64,000 nt of DNA, taken from positions 1-64,000 of the forward strand of contig JAFQOE010000003.1 of assembly GCA_017395635.1 (NCBI GenBank), written 5' to 3'. Source of the DNA: Lachnospiraceae bacterium (GTDB lineage Bacteria > Bacillota > Clostridia > Lachnospirales > Lachnospiraceae). Positions within the stretch are counted from its first letter, which is position 1; each line of letters opens with the position of its first letter. The position numbers were made by a program, and so were the translations under genes. Of this stretch, positions 27,332-37,249 are shown piece by piece. A model generated the notes under the pieces. It had not been told where the DNA came from. It was given only the letters and a program-made list of their open reading frames with translations, and searched no databases.

Positions 27332-28177
27332 TTATTCAAACATCGTTGCCGCTTCCACACAGTTATTCATCAGCATTGCAATTGTCATAGGACCAACACC
27401 ACCAGGTACCGGTGTAATGGCAGAAGCAATTGGCTCTACACTCTCAAAGTCCACATCTCCGCAAAGCTTATTATTTTCACCTCTATGTATACCTACATCA
27501 ATTACTACTGCACCCTCTTTGACGTAAGAAGCATCTATCATCTTAGGTCTTCCAATTGCAACCACCAAAATATCTGCTCTCTTACAGACATCTTTTAAAT
27601 CCTTCGTTTTAGAATGGGTAACGGTAACTGTTCCATTCTCTCTTAAAAGCAACAATGCCATTGGTTTTCCAACAATATTACTTCTACCAATCACAACACA
27701 CTCTTTACCTTCTATTTCAATGTTACTTCTCTTCAACAATTGAATCACGCCTGCAGGTGTACAAGAAACAAAACCTGGCTGTCCAATACTTAACGCTCCA
27801 ACACTTTGAGGGTGGAAACCATCTACATCCTTCTTCGGAGAAATCGCTTTGATGATTGTATCCTCATCAATATGCTTAGGCACTGGTAATTGAACAAGAA
27901 TGCCATGAATTTTATCATCTGCATTCAATTTTTCAATCAACTCAATCAATTCATCCTGTGTTGTTTCCTCTGGCAATTCGTAGCTTTCCGAACGAATCCC
28001 AATATATTCGCAAGCTTTCTTTTTATTGCCTACATATACAGAAGATGCCGGATCATTACCCACCTGGATAACTGCCATTCCAATCTCTTTCCCCTCCGCT
28101 TTTAACGAAGCAACTTTGTCTTTTAACTCGTCTTTAATCTGCTGACTAATTAACTTACCATCAATTAACTGTGCCAT
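27332..28177 (-). CDS. folD: Bifunctional methylene-THF dehydrogenase/cyclohydrolase FolD
   Basis: The 281-residue enzyme has the catalytic lysine region YVGNKKKACE, the binding segment KDVDGFHP, the Rossmann sequence VIGRSNIVGKPMA and PVPGGVGPMT. It interconverts methylene-, methenyl- and formyl-tetrahydrofolate. ATG 28177 follows GGAGG by 5 bases; the upstream ATG at 28189 precedes the ribosome site. It lies 55 bases after fhs, giving consecutive steps of the folate one-carbon pathway. Confidence 0.96.
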   Translation of the reverse strand: MAQLIDGKLISQQIKDELKDKVASLKAEGKEIGMAVIQVGNDPASSVYVGNKKKACEYIGIRSESYELPEETTQDELIELIEKLNADDKIHGILVQLPVPKHIDEDTIIKAISPKKDVDGFHPQSVGALSIGQPGFVSCTPAGVIQLLKRSNIEIEGKECVVIGRSNIVGKPMALLLLRENGTVTVTHSKTKDLKDVCKRADILVVAIGRPKMIDASYVKEGAVVIDVGIHRGENNKLCGDVDFESVEPIASAITPVPGGVGPMTIAMLMNNCVEAATMFE

Positions 28178-28232
28178 ATTATCCTCCATTCATTAAACCA
28201 TTATTCAATCTATGTTTTATATCCTATATCAA

Positions 28233-29900
28233 TTAGAATAAACCTACTATCTTATCATCAATCACATCAATTCCTTCTGCAGCCGGAATCTTAGGTAATC
28301 CAGGCATTGTCATAATGGAACCTGTAATTGCAACAACAAAGCCCGCACCAGCATTCACATATACGTCTCTTACACTAATATCAAAATCCGTTGGTCTTCC
28401 AAGCTTAGTCTGGTCATCTGACAAAGAATATTGGGTCTTTGCCATACATACCGGAAGATTGCCGAATCCCAAATCTGTAATAGTCTTCAACTGTTTCTTA
28501 GCTACTGCTGTGTAATTCACACCATTTGCACCATAAATTTTCGTAGCAATTGTATGAATCTTATCCTCTAAAGACATCTCATCTTCATAAAGCATTTTGA
28601 AATCTGCTTTCTTATTTTCTAACACATCCACAACTTTCTCAGCTAAAGCAAGACCACCTTCGCCGCCTTTTTCCCATACTTTAGCCAAAGCAAAATCACA
28701 ACCCATATTCTCTACAAAAGTCTGAACAAATGAAAGTTCTGCTTCTGAATCTGTAATAAACTGGTTCAATGTAACAACAATTGGTACACCATATTGCTGT
28801 AAGTTTTCAATATGCTTTTCTAAATTGACGATACCTTTCTTAAGAGCATCTACATTTTCATTGTTCAAGTCAGCTTTCGCTACCCCACCGTTATACTTTA
28901 ACGCACGTACTGTAGCAACAATAACAATCGCATCCGGAGAGATTCCTGCTTTTCGACACTTAATATCTAAGAATTTCTCAGCACCCAAATCTGCACCAAA
29001 TCCAGCCTCTGTTACAACGATGTCTGAAAGCTTTAATGCAAGCTTTGTAGCACGCACAGAGTTACATCCATGTGCAATATTAGCAAACGGACCACCATGC
29101 ACAAATGCAGGTGTATGCTCTAATGTCTGAATCAAATTTGGCTTTAATGCATCTTTTAACAATGCAGCCATAGCACCAACTGCCTTTAAATCCGCAGCAG
29201 TCACTGGTTTTCCATCTACCGAATAAGCTACAACAATCTTTCCTAGCTTATCTTTCAAATCTTCCATATCATTCGCAAGACAAAGAATCGCCATAATCTC
29301 TGATGCAACAGAAATCACAAAATGATCCTCTCTTACATAACCATCCATCTTGCTACCCATTCCAACAACAATATTACGAAGAACGCGATCGTTCATATCA
29401 AGACATCTTTTCCATACAATCTGTCTTGTATCAATATTTAACGAATTTCCCTGCTGGATATGGTTATCTAACATTGCTGCTAATAAGTTATTAGCAGATG
29501 TAATTGCATGAAAATCACCTGTAAAATGAAGATTCAAATCTTCCATCGGTACTACCTGTGAATATCCACCACCTGCAGCTCCACCTTTCACACCAAAACA
29601 AGGTCCTAAAGAAGGTTCTCTTAAAGCAATTGATGCTTTCTTGCCCATTTTGCCCAAAGCCTGACCAAGACCAACCGTAATAGTTGTTTTTCCTTCACCT
29701 GCCGGAGTAGGATTAATTGCTGTAACTAACACAAGTTTTCCATCCTGATTATTCTCGATACGACGAATTAGTTCATCTGATAATTTGGCTTTGTACTTTC
29801 CATATAAATCTAATTCCTCTTCTGCAATATCAAGCTTTGTTGCAACCTCTTTAATGTGTACCATTTTTGCTTCCTGTGCAATCTGAATATCTGTCTTCAT
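28233..29900 (-). CDS. fhs: Formate--tetrahydrofolate ligase
   Basis: The 555-residue ATP-dependent enzyme has the P-loop TPAGEGKTT, the family sequence [19 protein letters not shown] and [10 protein letters not shown]. It makes 10-formyl-THF from formate. Together with FolD it forms a formate-fed one-carbon branch. No other Wood-Ljungdahl genes are in the window, so acetogenesis cannot be inferred. It is the first gene of the fhs-folD-rimO-pgsA run and has its own promoter. Confidence 0.97.
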   Translation of the reverse strand: MKTDIQIAQEAKMVHIKEVATKLDIAEEELDLYGKYKAKLSDELIRRIENNQDGKLVLVTAINPTPAGEGKTTITVGLGQALGKMGKKASIALREPSLGPCFGVKGGAAGGGYSQVVPMEDLNLHFTGDFHAITSANNLLAAMLDNHIQQGNSLNIDTRQIVWKRCLDMNDRVLRNIVVGMGSKMDGYVREDHFVISVASEIMAILCLANDMEDLKDKLGKIVVAYSVDGKPVTAADLKAVGAMAALLKDALKPNLIQTLEHTPAFVHGGPFANIAHGCNSVRATKLALKLSDIVVTEAGFGADLGAEKFLDIKCRKAGISPDAIVIVATVRALKYNGGVAKADLNNENVDALKKGIVNLEKHIENLQQYGVPIVVTLNQFITDSEAELSFVQTFVENMGCDFALAKVWEKGGEGGLALAEKVVDVLENKKADFKMLYEDEMSLEDKIHTIATKIYGANGVNYTAVAKKQLKTITDLGFGNLPVCMAKTQYSLSDDQTKLGRPTDFDISVRDVYVNAGAGFVVAITGSIMTMPGLPKIPAAEGIDVIDDKIVGLF

Positions 29901-29967
29901 CTTAATCTCCTTTGTTATCCATTGTCTTTGACTAAAATTTTTATAGTTCTATCTCAATGTCCATGTA

Positions 29968-29996
29968 ATTGTAGCCATTGTTCTATTGTTCGTCAA
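29968..29996 (-). promoter_or_regulatory. Promoter of fhs
   Basis: TTGACG (29996-29991), a 17-base spacer and TACAAT (29973-29968) lie about 70 bases upstream of the fhs start. Confidence 0.75.
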
Positions 29997-30068
29997 TATT
30001 TTTTAGTAATTTATTTCATTACATTAGATTTTATTTTGCAATACTCTACATTATTTCATTGAAACAAA

Positions 30069-32729
30069 CTAAAAATATTCATCGATGTATTCTTCAAATT
30101 GTTCTTCACTCATCAAAACTTGTCTAGGCTTTGTCCCTTCTTCCGGACCAACCACTCCTGCCTCAAACAACTGATCCATTATTCTGGCAGCTCTATTAAA
30201 TCCAATCTTAAACATTCTTTGTAACATACCAATAGATGCTTTGTCTTTATCAATAATAAATCTACCTGCTTGTACAAAATATTCGTCTCGATCATTATTA
30301 GAACCACCATCTCCAATCATTGTAGTATTATTGGAACTAGTAGATGTTATTTGACTGGTAACCTCTTCACTATAAGTCGATTCACCATTCTGTGCCTTTA
30401 AATACTCCACAACATTCACAACTTCATCATCTGAAATATAAGCACCTTGTACACGAACCGGTTTCGGATACATTGTAGGATAGAATAACATATCTCCATT
30501 ACCAAGCAATTTCTCTGCACCAACACTGTCAATAATTGTTCTGGAATCTACACCTGAAGAAACAGAAAGTGCAATACGCGAAGGTACATTTGCTTTAATC
30601 AGTCCTGTCACAACATCCACAGATGGTCTTTGTGTTGCAATCACCAAATGAATACCTGCTGCTCGTGCAAGCTGTGCAAGTCGAACAATCGCTTCTTCCA
30701 CCTCTGCTTTCGCAACCATCATAAGATCCGCAAGCTCATCTACAATAATAACAATTTGCGACATCTTTTCCAATTTTTCTTCTTCAACCATACCGGAAGT
30801 TTCCAACTCTTTGACCTTATCGTTATATCCCTGAATATTACGTACATTACATTCTGAAAACATCTGATATCGTTTGGTCATCTCGGCAACCGCCCAATTC
30901 AATGCTCCAGCAGCCTTTTTAGGGTCGGTTACAACCGGTGTCAACAAATGAGGTATTCCGTTATACACCTTTAACTCAACCTGCTTTGGATCAATCAAAA
31001 TCAACTTAACCTCATCCGGTCTGGCTTTATATAGAATACTCATAATCAACGTATTGGTACATACTGATTTACCGGAACCCGTAGCTCCTGCAATTAATAA
31101 ATGTGGCATCTTAGCAATGTCTTCTACAACAACATTTCCTTCGATATCTTTACCTACAGCAAAGGATATTTTAGATGGATGCTTAATAAACTTTTCTGTA
31201 TCAATCAACTCTCTGAAACCTACACCACTTCTTGAACCATTCGGAATCTCAATACCAACCGCTGATTTACCCGGAATCGGTGCCTCAATACGAATGCTTT
31301 GTGCTGCAAGATTCATCATGATATCATCTGCAAGACCCGTAATCTTACTAACCTTAACACCTTGTTCCGGCACCATTTCATATCTTGTAACAGACGGTCC
31401 GCAACTATAATTCGTCATTGTAACATTCACACCAAAGCTTTTTAGTACTTCTTGTAGCTTAATAGCATTTTGTCGAATTGTATCTTCTTTTGTTGTGGCT
31501 GATGTTTTACTTCGCTGCAATAACTCTAATGGTGGGAAGCGATATTCTGCATCACTTTTTCCAACTTCCTTAGCAGAAACATTCTTCACTGCCGCAACCG
31601 TTTTGTTTTCCATCTTCAAATCCTGAATCGTATTAGTAGACGATTTTTCTGAATCCACTAAAGATTTTGCCGTTGTTTCTTGTTCATCAGGCAAAACTAC
31701 AGGTACAACATTCTTTTTGGCTCTCGGTTTTCGTGTACGCTTACTCGACTCTTCCTTAACAACTTCTGCCTCTACTTTTGAAATAACAAAATCCGCCATA
31801 TCCTCACCCGGAAGATTAATGTCATAATCCATCGTTATCTCATGAACCTCTTCATTCAATGGTAATTTATCAACCTGAGTGGAAGGTAAAATTCCTTTAT
31901 CACTTTCTGCAGGCAATACAGAAATATTATCTAAAATAGAAGATTTCTTTCTTTCTTTGAAAACTTCATCCTTATCACCCGGGAAATCTTCTGTCACAAC
32001 TTCGGTAAAATCACTCGATTTCTTATTTCTTGATAATTTCTTATTACTACTACGACGATTTTCCAAATCAAGCTCGTCCGTATCCTCATTCCTCGAAGAC
32101 ATGTCTAATACCAGTCCTTTAAAGAAATCAATCACCGAAAATTCCGCAAAAAGCATCACGCAAATAATAGCCGCTAAAATAATAATGATATATGTACCAA
32201 TTTCTCCAACAGCCATATGTAACAAATATGCCAGTGAACCGCAGAAAATACCACCTCCGGTTTTATCCTCAAAACCTTCTTTAAACATTCTGACAAAATT
32301 ATACTCATCAATTCCTACGGTAAGCTGTGCTATCATACCAATACATAATAATACAAGTGTTCCTAATATCACTTTCTGTACCGCTCGTTTTTTGTACTCA
32401 TTCACATGCAAGAAAAATGCTGTAAACATAATCACCACTGGTAATATGTATTCCACAACACCAAACATGCCAAACATAAATTTACTAATATTATTAACAA
32501 ATCCACATAAACCAAAATTACCAAGTTCTAACAGTAACATCACTGCACCAATAACCCAAATAATTATTTCTACCCCCAAAGAATCTTCTTCCACCTGAGA
32601 AGGCATATTTTTTGTTGCTTTCTTATTAGAAACTGTCTTCGTTTTTGTAGATGTCCCTCTTTTCGAAGTTTGATTCGGGGAGCCTTTCCTTGAATTTGTT
32701 TTTGTATTCTGATTCTTACTACCAGCCAA
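30069..32729 (-). CDS. DNA translocase FtsK/SpoIIIE
   Basis: The 886-residue protein has a basic N-terminus, four to five membrane helices (about 50-200), a long low-complexity linker, and a motor domain with Walker A AGATGSGKS near residue 550 and Walker B VDELADLM. It ends in a winged-helix gamma domain (RMFKIGFNRAARIMDQLFEAGVVG) that reads DNA polarity sequences. It pumps chromosomal DNA through the division or sporulation septum. Whether it is the SpoIIIE or the vegetative FtsK copy cannot be told here. Confidence 0.95.
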   Translation of the reverse strand: MAGSKNQNTKTNSRKGSPNQTSKRGTSTKTKTVSNKKATKNMPSQVEEDSLGVEIIIWVIGAVMLLLELGNFGLCGFVNNISKFMFGMFGVVEYILPVVIMFTAFFLHVNEYKKRAVQKVILGTLVLLCIGMIAQLTVGIDEYNFVRMFKEGFEDKTGGGIFCGSLAYLLHMAVGEIGTYIIIILAAIICVMLFAEFSVIDFFKGLVLDMSSRNEDTDELDLENRRSSNKKLSRNKKSSDFTEVVTEDFPGDKDEVFKERKKSSILDNISVLPAESDKGILPSTQVDKLPLNEEVHEITMDYDINLPGEDMADFVISKVEAEVVKEESSKRTRKPRAKKNVVPVVLPDEQETTAKSLVDSEKSSTNTIQDLKMENKTVAAVKNVSAKEVGKSDAEYRFPPLELLQRSKTSATTKEDTIRQNAIKLQEVLKSFGVNVTMTNYSCGPSVTRYEMVPEQGVKVSKITGLADDIMMNLAAQSIRIEAPIPGKSAVGIEIPNGSRSGVGFRELIDTEKFIKHPSKISFAVGKDIEGNVVVEDIAKMPHLLIAGATGSGKSVCTNTLIMSILYKARPDEVKLILIDPKQVELKVYNGIPHLLTPVVTDPKKAAGALNWAVAEMTKRYQMFSECNVRNIQGYNDKVKELETSGMVEEEKLEKMSQIVIIVDELADLMMVAKAEVEEAIVRLAQLARAAGIHLVIATQRPSVDVVTGLIKANVPSRIALSVSSGVDSRTIIDSVGAEKLLGNGDMLFYPTMYPKPVRVQGAYISDDEVVNVVEYLKAQNGESTYSEEVTSQITSTSSNNTTMIGDGGSNNDRDEYFVQAGRFIIDKDKASIGMLQRMFKIGFNRAARIMDQLFEAGVVGPEEGTKPRQVLMSEEQFEEYIDEYF

Positions 32730-32826
32730 GCTGATAACCTCCTTTTTATTTCTTACAACACATCATTGGTAATTATTGAATCTTACAACGATACCTTGTG
32801 TTAATATGCACAAAACACCACAATAT

Positions 32827-33546
32827 CTATATACTACTATTTTTTTTCTCATTTATCAAGGTGTATAAGCAACAAAAAGCTTCATGAATCCCACCTATCT
32901 CTTTTATAATTCCTTTTTTAACCGCTTCTTCTCCAACCAGTACACTACCTACATCTTTTGTTAACTCTTTTGTATTGAACATAAGTGCTTTCAAATCCTT
33001 CTCACTAATTTGTGAATGTGCACAGGTAAATGAAATAATACGTTCTTGCATGCGATCAATATATTCATAATTCTGTTTTACTCCAAGTACCGTTCCATTC
33101 ATCCGAATCGGATGGACTATCATAGTTGCTGTTGGAACAATAAACGAATAATCTCCGGAAACACTAAGCGGTACACCAATAGAATGGCCACCACCCAACA
33201 ACAAAGTTACAACTGGTACAGAAAGCGAAGCTATCATTTCTGAAATAGCCAAACCTGCTTCCACATCTCCACCAACCGTATTTAACAAAACCAACAAACC
33301 ATCTATAGATTGATCTTCTTCTACGCTTGCCAATTCCGGTAATACATGTTCATACTTCGTTGTTTTAACCATTGGACCCATACACTGATGACCTTCTATT
33401 TCCCCAATAATATTAAGTAAATGTATTCGATATCCATATGCATTTTCAGATAAATCTATTTGCCCCATTTCCATAATTTGTTTATTGCATTTTTCTTCTG
33501 TTTCCTTCTTACAAAAAGATTTTTCACATACATTTTCCTGATACAT
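32827..33546 (-). CDS. TepA-like ClpP-fold serine protease
   Basis: The 239-residue protein matches clostridial TepA-like (YlfB-type) proteins: INxVGGDVEAGLAISEMIASL, the serine in GGGHSIGVPL and the histidine in MIVHPIR form the expected ClpP-type site. The family is soluble, and in Bacillus it is linked to secretion and spore protein degradation. An unusual N-terminus holds three cysteines within 20 residues. ATG 33546 is chosen because GGAGAAG lies about 6 bases ahead. A longer in-frame start at 33606 would arise from the tandem repeat and is likely artefact. It is followed by the ftsK/spoIIIE gene. Confidence 0.82.
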   Translation of the reverse strand: MYQENVCEKSFCKKETEEKCNKQIMEMGQIDLSENAYGYRIHLLNIIGEIEGHQCMGPMVKTTKYEHVLPELASVEEDQSIDGLLVLLNTVGGDVEAGLAISEMIASLSVPVVTLLLGGGHSIGVPLSVSGDYSFIVPTATMIVHPIRMNGTVLGVKQNYEYIDRMQERIISFTCAHSQISEKDLKALMFNTKELTKDVGSVLVGEEAVKKGIIKEIGGIHEAFCCLYTLINEKKNSSI

Positions 33547-33571
33547 ATACTTCTCCAATCTATTCTTTTTT

Positions 33572-33803
33572 ACATCGCATGCAAGCGCATGCTCTGTGTT
33601 GCACATTCGCCAAACTCACTTCTCTCAACTGCACACATCGCATGCAAGCGCATGCTCTGTGTTGCACATTCGCCAAACTCACTTCTCTCAACTGCACACA
33701 TCGCATGCAAACGCATGCTCTGTGTTGCACATTCGCCAAACTCACTTCTCTCAACTGCACACATCGCATGCAAACGCATGCTCTGTGTTGCACATTCGCC
33801 AAA
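33572..33803. repeat. 63-bp tandem repeat, about 3.7 copies
   Basis: A unit of exactly 63 bases repeats with its GCTCTGTGTTGCACATTCGCC core at 33591, 33654, 33717 and 33780. The first two copies have CAAGCG and the last two CAAACG; otherwise they are near-identical. Each unit contains the paired hexamer GCATGC...GCATGC. The last copy runs into the palindromic element. Long ORFs on both strands here are produced by the repeat (63 is divisible by three) and are not taken as genes. Confidence 0.93.
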
Positions 33804-33929
33804 TGAAAGTGCTATCGCACTTTCACTCGATAAGGAAACTCTACATTTCGAAATGCAAGCATTTCTCAATGTAGTATTTCCTTATCTTTCGAAAGCACAA
33901 AGTGCTTTCGCTTGGCTCATTGTGTACAC
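33785..33929. repeat. Large nested palindromic element
   Basis: An imperfect inverted repeat has outer arms GTGTTGCACATTCGCCAA and (reverse complement) GTGTACACAATGAGCCAAG. Each half carries a side hairpin (GAAAGTGC/GCACTTTC at 33805-33824; CGAAAGCAC/GTGCTTTCG at 33889-33909). The centre is a long stem (GATAAGGAAA with TTTCCTTATC, then CTACATT and AATGTAG, then GAAATGC/GCATTTC at 33850-33865). It could form a cruciform or three-arm RNA. The last tandem repeat copy supplies its left end. Function is unknown. Confidence 0.8.
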
Positions 33930-33957
33930 AAAAAGAGGAAGATTTCTCTTCCTCTTT
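33928..33957 (-). terminator. Terminator after the YuiD-like gene
   Basis: An 11-base perfect stem (AAAGAGGAAGA/TCTTCCTCTTT) with a 4-base loop is followed by TTTTTG on the minus strand. Confidence 0.85.
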
Positions 33958-33993
33958 AGTATTACTCTATCATATTGAATTATTCAAAATAGT

Positions 33994-34470
33994 TTATAGG
34001 AAACGACACACCAAATATCCAACGATTATTCCAGTAATGATACCACCTACAACTTGTAATGGTGTATGTCCAACATATTCTTTAAGAATAATTTTCGGCC
34101 ATTCTCCCTTTTCAACACGTTTCAACTGATTACGAATCTCCTCATTTTTCAGAAAAAAGTTAATAATCATTGCCTGTTTTCCTGTTTCCATACGAACATT
34201 CATGGCATCATACATTACTATGATTGCAAGCGTTGTAGCCAATGGAAATTCAAAACCGTCTAAGCCTCTACAGTACGCTGTGGCATACATAAGTCCAATC
34301 ACTGTAGCCGAGTGACAGCTCGGCATTCCACCACTACCAATCAATCGTTCCGGATTAAACTTTTTCGTTATCGCAAAATTGATAATCGTTTTTACAACCT
34401 GTGCAATTGCCCAGCTTAACAAGGGAGCCATAAACATTTTATTATGAATTAAAATTTGTAAGATCTCCAT
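33994..34470 (-). CDS. Divergent PAP2-family membrane protein (YuiD-like)
   Basis: The 158-residue protein has about four helices and the divergent PAP2 signature: GGMPSCHSATV near residue 47, YDAMNVR near 87 and GHTPLQVVGG near 134. The family resembles acid phosphatases and vanadium haloperoxidases, and members are plausible lipid phosphatases, but the reaction is not established. It is separated from pnp by a terminator and from the ClpP-like gene by the repeat element. Confidence 0.85.
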   Translation of the reverse strand: MEILQILIHNKMFMAPLLSWAIAQVVKTIINFAITKKFNPERLIGSGGMPSCHSATVIGLMYATAYCRGLDGFEFPLATTLAIIVMYDAMNVRMETGKQAMIINFFLKNEEIRNQLKRVEKGEWPKIILKEYVGHTPLQVVGGIITGIIVGYLVCRFL

Positions 34471-34516
34471 CTCATCTCTCCATTATCTTTAGAGTTTTAG
34501 AACTCTATTTCCTCGA

Positions 34517-34547
34517 TAAAAAAGGGACTGCCACAATGGTAGTCCCT
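34517..34547 (-). terminator. Terminator after pnp
   Basis: The minus strand forms AGGGACTACC/GGCAGTCCCT (one mismatch) followed by TTTTTTAT, 12 bases after the pnp stop. Confidence 0.9.
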
Positions 34548-34558
34548 ATCTTTAATTA

Positions 34559-36646
34559 TTACTCTTCTACGTCTTTAAGACTTAAGCTAATCTTGCCCAT
34601 ACGATCCACTTCAAGTACCTTAACCTTAACTGTATCACCGATGTTAACAACATCTTCAACCTTCTCAACTCTCTCTTTTGAAAGCTTAGAAATATGAATC
34701 AATCCATCTTTATTAGGTGATAACTCTACAAAAGCACCAAAGTTCATAATACGAACAACCTTACCTTCGTAAATATTACCAACTTCTATCGGATCTACGA
34801 TAGAGTGAATAATCTTAAGTGCTTTATCAATACCAACCTGATCCACACCACATACAGCAACAGTGCCCTCGTCATCAATATCAATTTTGACACCTGTTTC
34901 CTCAATAATTGTGTTGATTGTCTTTCCTCTCTGACCGATAATCTCACCAATTTTCTCAGGATCAACTTTCATTGTACAAATCTTAGGTGCCAACTCGCCA
35001 ACAGTTGCTCTTGGTTCAGCAATCGCCTTAGACATAACCTCATCCATAATAAACATTCGAGCTTCTCTAGTCTTAGCAATAGCACCTTCTACGATAGGTC
35101 TTGTCAAACCATGAATCTTAATATCCATCTGGATTGCTGTAATACCATCCTTTGTACCAGTCACCTTAAAGTCCATATCGCCAAAGAAATCTTCAAGACC
35201 CTGAATATCTGTTAACAATACATACTCATCATCTGTATCACCTGTAACCAAACCACATGAAATACCTGCTACCATCTTCTTAATAGGTACACCTGCTGCC
35301 ATCAATGACATACATGATGCACATGTAGAAGCCATAGATGTCGAACCATTAGACTCAAATGTTTCAGATACTGTACGGATTGCATATGGGAATTCCTCTT
35401 CTGAAGGAAGAACTGCTAATAATGCTCTCTCAGCCAATGCTCCGTGACCAATCTCTCTACGTCCAGGTCCGCGAGATGGTTTTGTCTCACCTACTGAATA
35501 TGAAGGGAAATTGTACTGATGCATATATCTCTTATTAGTCTCTAATAAATTCAAACCATCAATCTTCTGTGCCTCAGAAAGAGGTGCCAAAGTTGTAACA
35601 TTACAAATCTGAGTTTGTCCACGAGTAAACATAGCTGAGCCATGCACTCTAGGAATAATATCTATCTCTGCTGCAAGAGGACGAATCTGAGACATTGCAC
35701 GACCATCCGGTCTCTTCTTGTCTACTAAAATCATCTTACGAACAGTCTTCTTCTGATACTGGTAAATTGCTTCACCTAATACGTTCATCCACTCTTCTTT
35801 ATCAGCAAATGCCTCTTCAAGTTTATCTGTAATCTGGCGAATATTCTCTTCTCTAACCTGCTTCTCATCTGTAAATACAGCCTGCTCCATCTCTTCCGGT
35901 GGAACAATCTCCTTAATTGCAGCAAATAACTCTTCCGGAATCGCACAACTTGTATAAGCATGCTTTGGCTTACCACACTCAGCCACAATCTGATCTATAA
36001 ACTCAATTACCTTCTGGTTCAATTCATGAGCAACATAAATCGCTTCAATCATCTTATCCTCTGGAATTTCATTTGCACCAGCCTCAATCATAATAACCTT
36101 TTCTTTTGTTGAAGCAACTGTAAGCTTCAAGTCAGAAACTGCATTCTGTGCCTCATTCGGATTGAAAACAAACTCACCATCAATCATACCTACCTGCGTA
36201 GTAGCACATGGTCCATCAAATGGAATATCTGAAATTGCAGTTGCAATCGCAGAACCTAACATTGCAGTAAGCTCTGGTGAACACTCCGGATCAACGCTCA
36301 TTACAAGGTTGTTCAATGTTACGTCATTACGATAATCCTTAGGGAATAATGGACGCATTGGGCGGTCAATTACACGAGAAGTAAGAATTGCATTCTCACT
36401 TGCCTTTCCTTCTCTCTTATTAAAACCTCCAGGAATCTTTCCTACAGAGTACAACTTCTCCTCATATTCAACAGAAAGTGGGAAGAAATCAATTCCCTCT
36501 CTTGGTTTTTCAGATGCTGTTGCTGTAGATAAAACAACAGTATCACCATAGTGCATAAATGCAGCACCATTCGCCTGTGCTGCAACTCGTCCAACATCAA
36601 CACGAAGTGTTCTGCCGGCAAGTTCCATTTCAAACTTCTTATACAT
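34559..36646 (-). CDS. pnp: Polyribonucleotide nucleotidyltransferase (PNPase)
   Basis: The 695-residue enzyme has two RNase PH domains (first with MHYGDTVVLSTATAS, second with TRGQTQICNVTTLAPL), a KH domain (GEIIGQRGKTINTIIEETG) and an S1 domain (GKVVRIMNFGAFVELSP). It degrades RNA from the 3' end by phosphorolysis. It lies downstream of rpsO, the order seen in many bacteria, but a terminator and a separate promoter sit between them. Length is normal. Confidence 0.97.
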   Translation of the reverse strand: MYKKFEMELAGRTLRVDVGRVAAQANGAAFMHYGDTVVLSTATASEKPREGIDFFPLSVEYEEKLYSVGKIPGGFNKREGKASENAILTSRVIDRPMRPLFPKDYRNDVTLNNLVMSVDPECSPELTAMLGSAIATAISDIPFDGPCATTQVGMIDGEFVFNPNEAQNAVSDLKLTVASTKEKVIMIEAGANEIPEDKMIEAIYVAHELNQKVIEFIDQIVAECGKPKHAYTSCAIPEELFAAIKEIVPPEEMEQAVFTDEKQVREENIRQITDKLEEAFADKEEWMNVLGEAIYQYQKKTVRKMILVDKKRPDGRAMSQIRPLAAEIDIIPRVHGSAMFTRGQTQICNVTTLAPLSEAQKIDGLNLLETNKRYMHQYNFPSYSVGETKPSRGPGRREIGHGALAERALLAVLPSEEEFPYAIRTVSETFESNGSTSMASTCASCMSLMAAGVPIKKMVAGISCGLVTGDTDDEYVLLTDIQGLEDFFGDMDFKVTGTKDGITAIQMDIKIHGLTRPIVEGAIAKTREARMFIMDEVMSKAIAEPRATVGELAPKICTMKVDPEKIGEIIGQRGKTINTIIEETGVKIDIDDEGTVAVCGVDQVGIDKALKIIHSIVDPIEVGNIYEGKVVRIMNFGAFVELSPNKDGLIHISKLSKERVEKVEDVVNIGDTVKVKVLEVDRMGKISLSLKDVEE

Positions 36647-36819
36647 ATCTGTTCTCCTTTAAATTATTGGTATTTCCGGTTCTTAAATCTTCCGGATATC
36701 TTGAGTAAGACACCGAAACAACTGAACTGAACGCAGATACATTCGTTCTCAATACAATATTCAATCCATATCTGTTATCACTTCAGAAGTCTCGGTTATG
36801 CCTTATCACAATCTTAATA
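36647..36819 (-). promoter_or_regulatory. Long pnp leader
   Basis: From the promoter at 36820 to the start codon the leader is about 165 bases. It contains several short inverted repeats (for example CCGG...CCGG near 36675-36697) and an AAAGGAG ribosome site. A long structured leader would suit the self-regulation known for PNPase in other bacteria. No ORF is seen. Confidence 0.35.
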
Positions 36820-36848
36820 AGTATATCATAGGATATTCTTTTTGAAAA
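36820..36848 (-). promoter_or_regulatory. Promoter of pnp
   Basis: TTTTCA (36848-36843), 17-base spacer and TATACT (36825-36820). It follows the rpsO terminator, so pnp can be transcribed independently. Confidence 0.6.
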
Positions 36849-36909
36849 GCAAAAAAAGACGTAACTGTTCAGAGCTTCCTTTGAAAATACTTGTCACTGA
36901 ATAATTATC

Positions 36910-36957
36910 AAAAAAACAGTGACCTGTATATGAAAATATTCAATATACAAGCCACTA
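36910..36957 (-). terminator. Terminator after rpsO
   Basis: On the minus strand AGTGGCTTGTATAT pairs with ATATACAGGTCACT (two mismatches), followed by GTTTTTTTG. Confidence 0.85.
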
Positions 36958-36982
36958 TTTCTTCGTTTTGTAAATCGTATAA

Positions 36983-37249
36983 TTATTTACGTAAACCTAA
37001 GCTCTCGATAAGAGTTCTGTAACGCTCAATATCAACCTTCTTTAAGTAAGCCAATAAATTTCTTCTCTGACCAACTAACTTAAGAAGACCTCTTCTTGAG
37101 TGGTGATCCTTTGGATGATCTGCAAAATGGCTCTGTAAATCAACGATTCTTGCTGTAAGCAATGCAATCTGAACTTCTGGAGAACCAGTATCATTTGCTC
37201 CACGACCATACTTCTCAATAATCTCTTTCTTCTGCTCTGCTGTTACCAT
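36983..37249 (-). CDS. rpsO: 30S ribosomal protein S15
   Basis: The 88-residue protein has the S15 sequence ([37 protein letters not shown]). It binds 16S rRNA early in small-subunit assembly. ATG 37249 has AAAGGAGG 8 bases ahead and gives the standard length; the longer frame from 37288 includes the leader. Confidence 0.97.
   Translation of the reverse strand: MVTAEQKKEIIEKYGRGANDTGSPEVQIALLTARIVDLQSHFADHPKDHHSRRGLLKLVGQRRNLLAYLKKVDIERYRTLIESLGLRK

Noticed and set aside
31879-32598. Plus-strand 239-codon ORF
   Set aside because: It is antisense to the ftsK/spoIIIE gene and only mirrors its low-complexity linker and helices.
33572-33803. Repeat array as CRISPR
   Set aside because: Copies are contiguous with no variable spacers and no cas genes nearby.
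33560-33978. Several overlapping ORFs of 75-172 codons on both strands in the repeat region
   Set aside because: They are produced by a 63-base in-phase repeat, share no protein features and lack ribosome sites.
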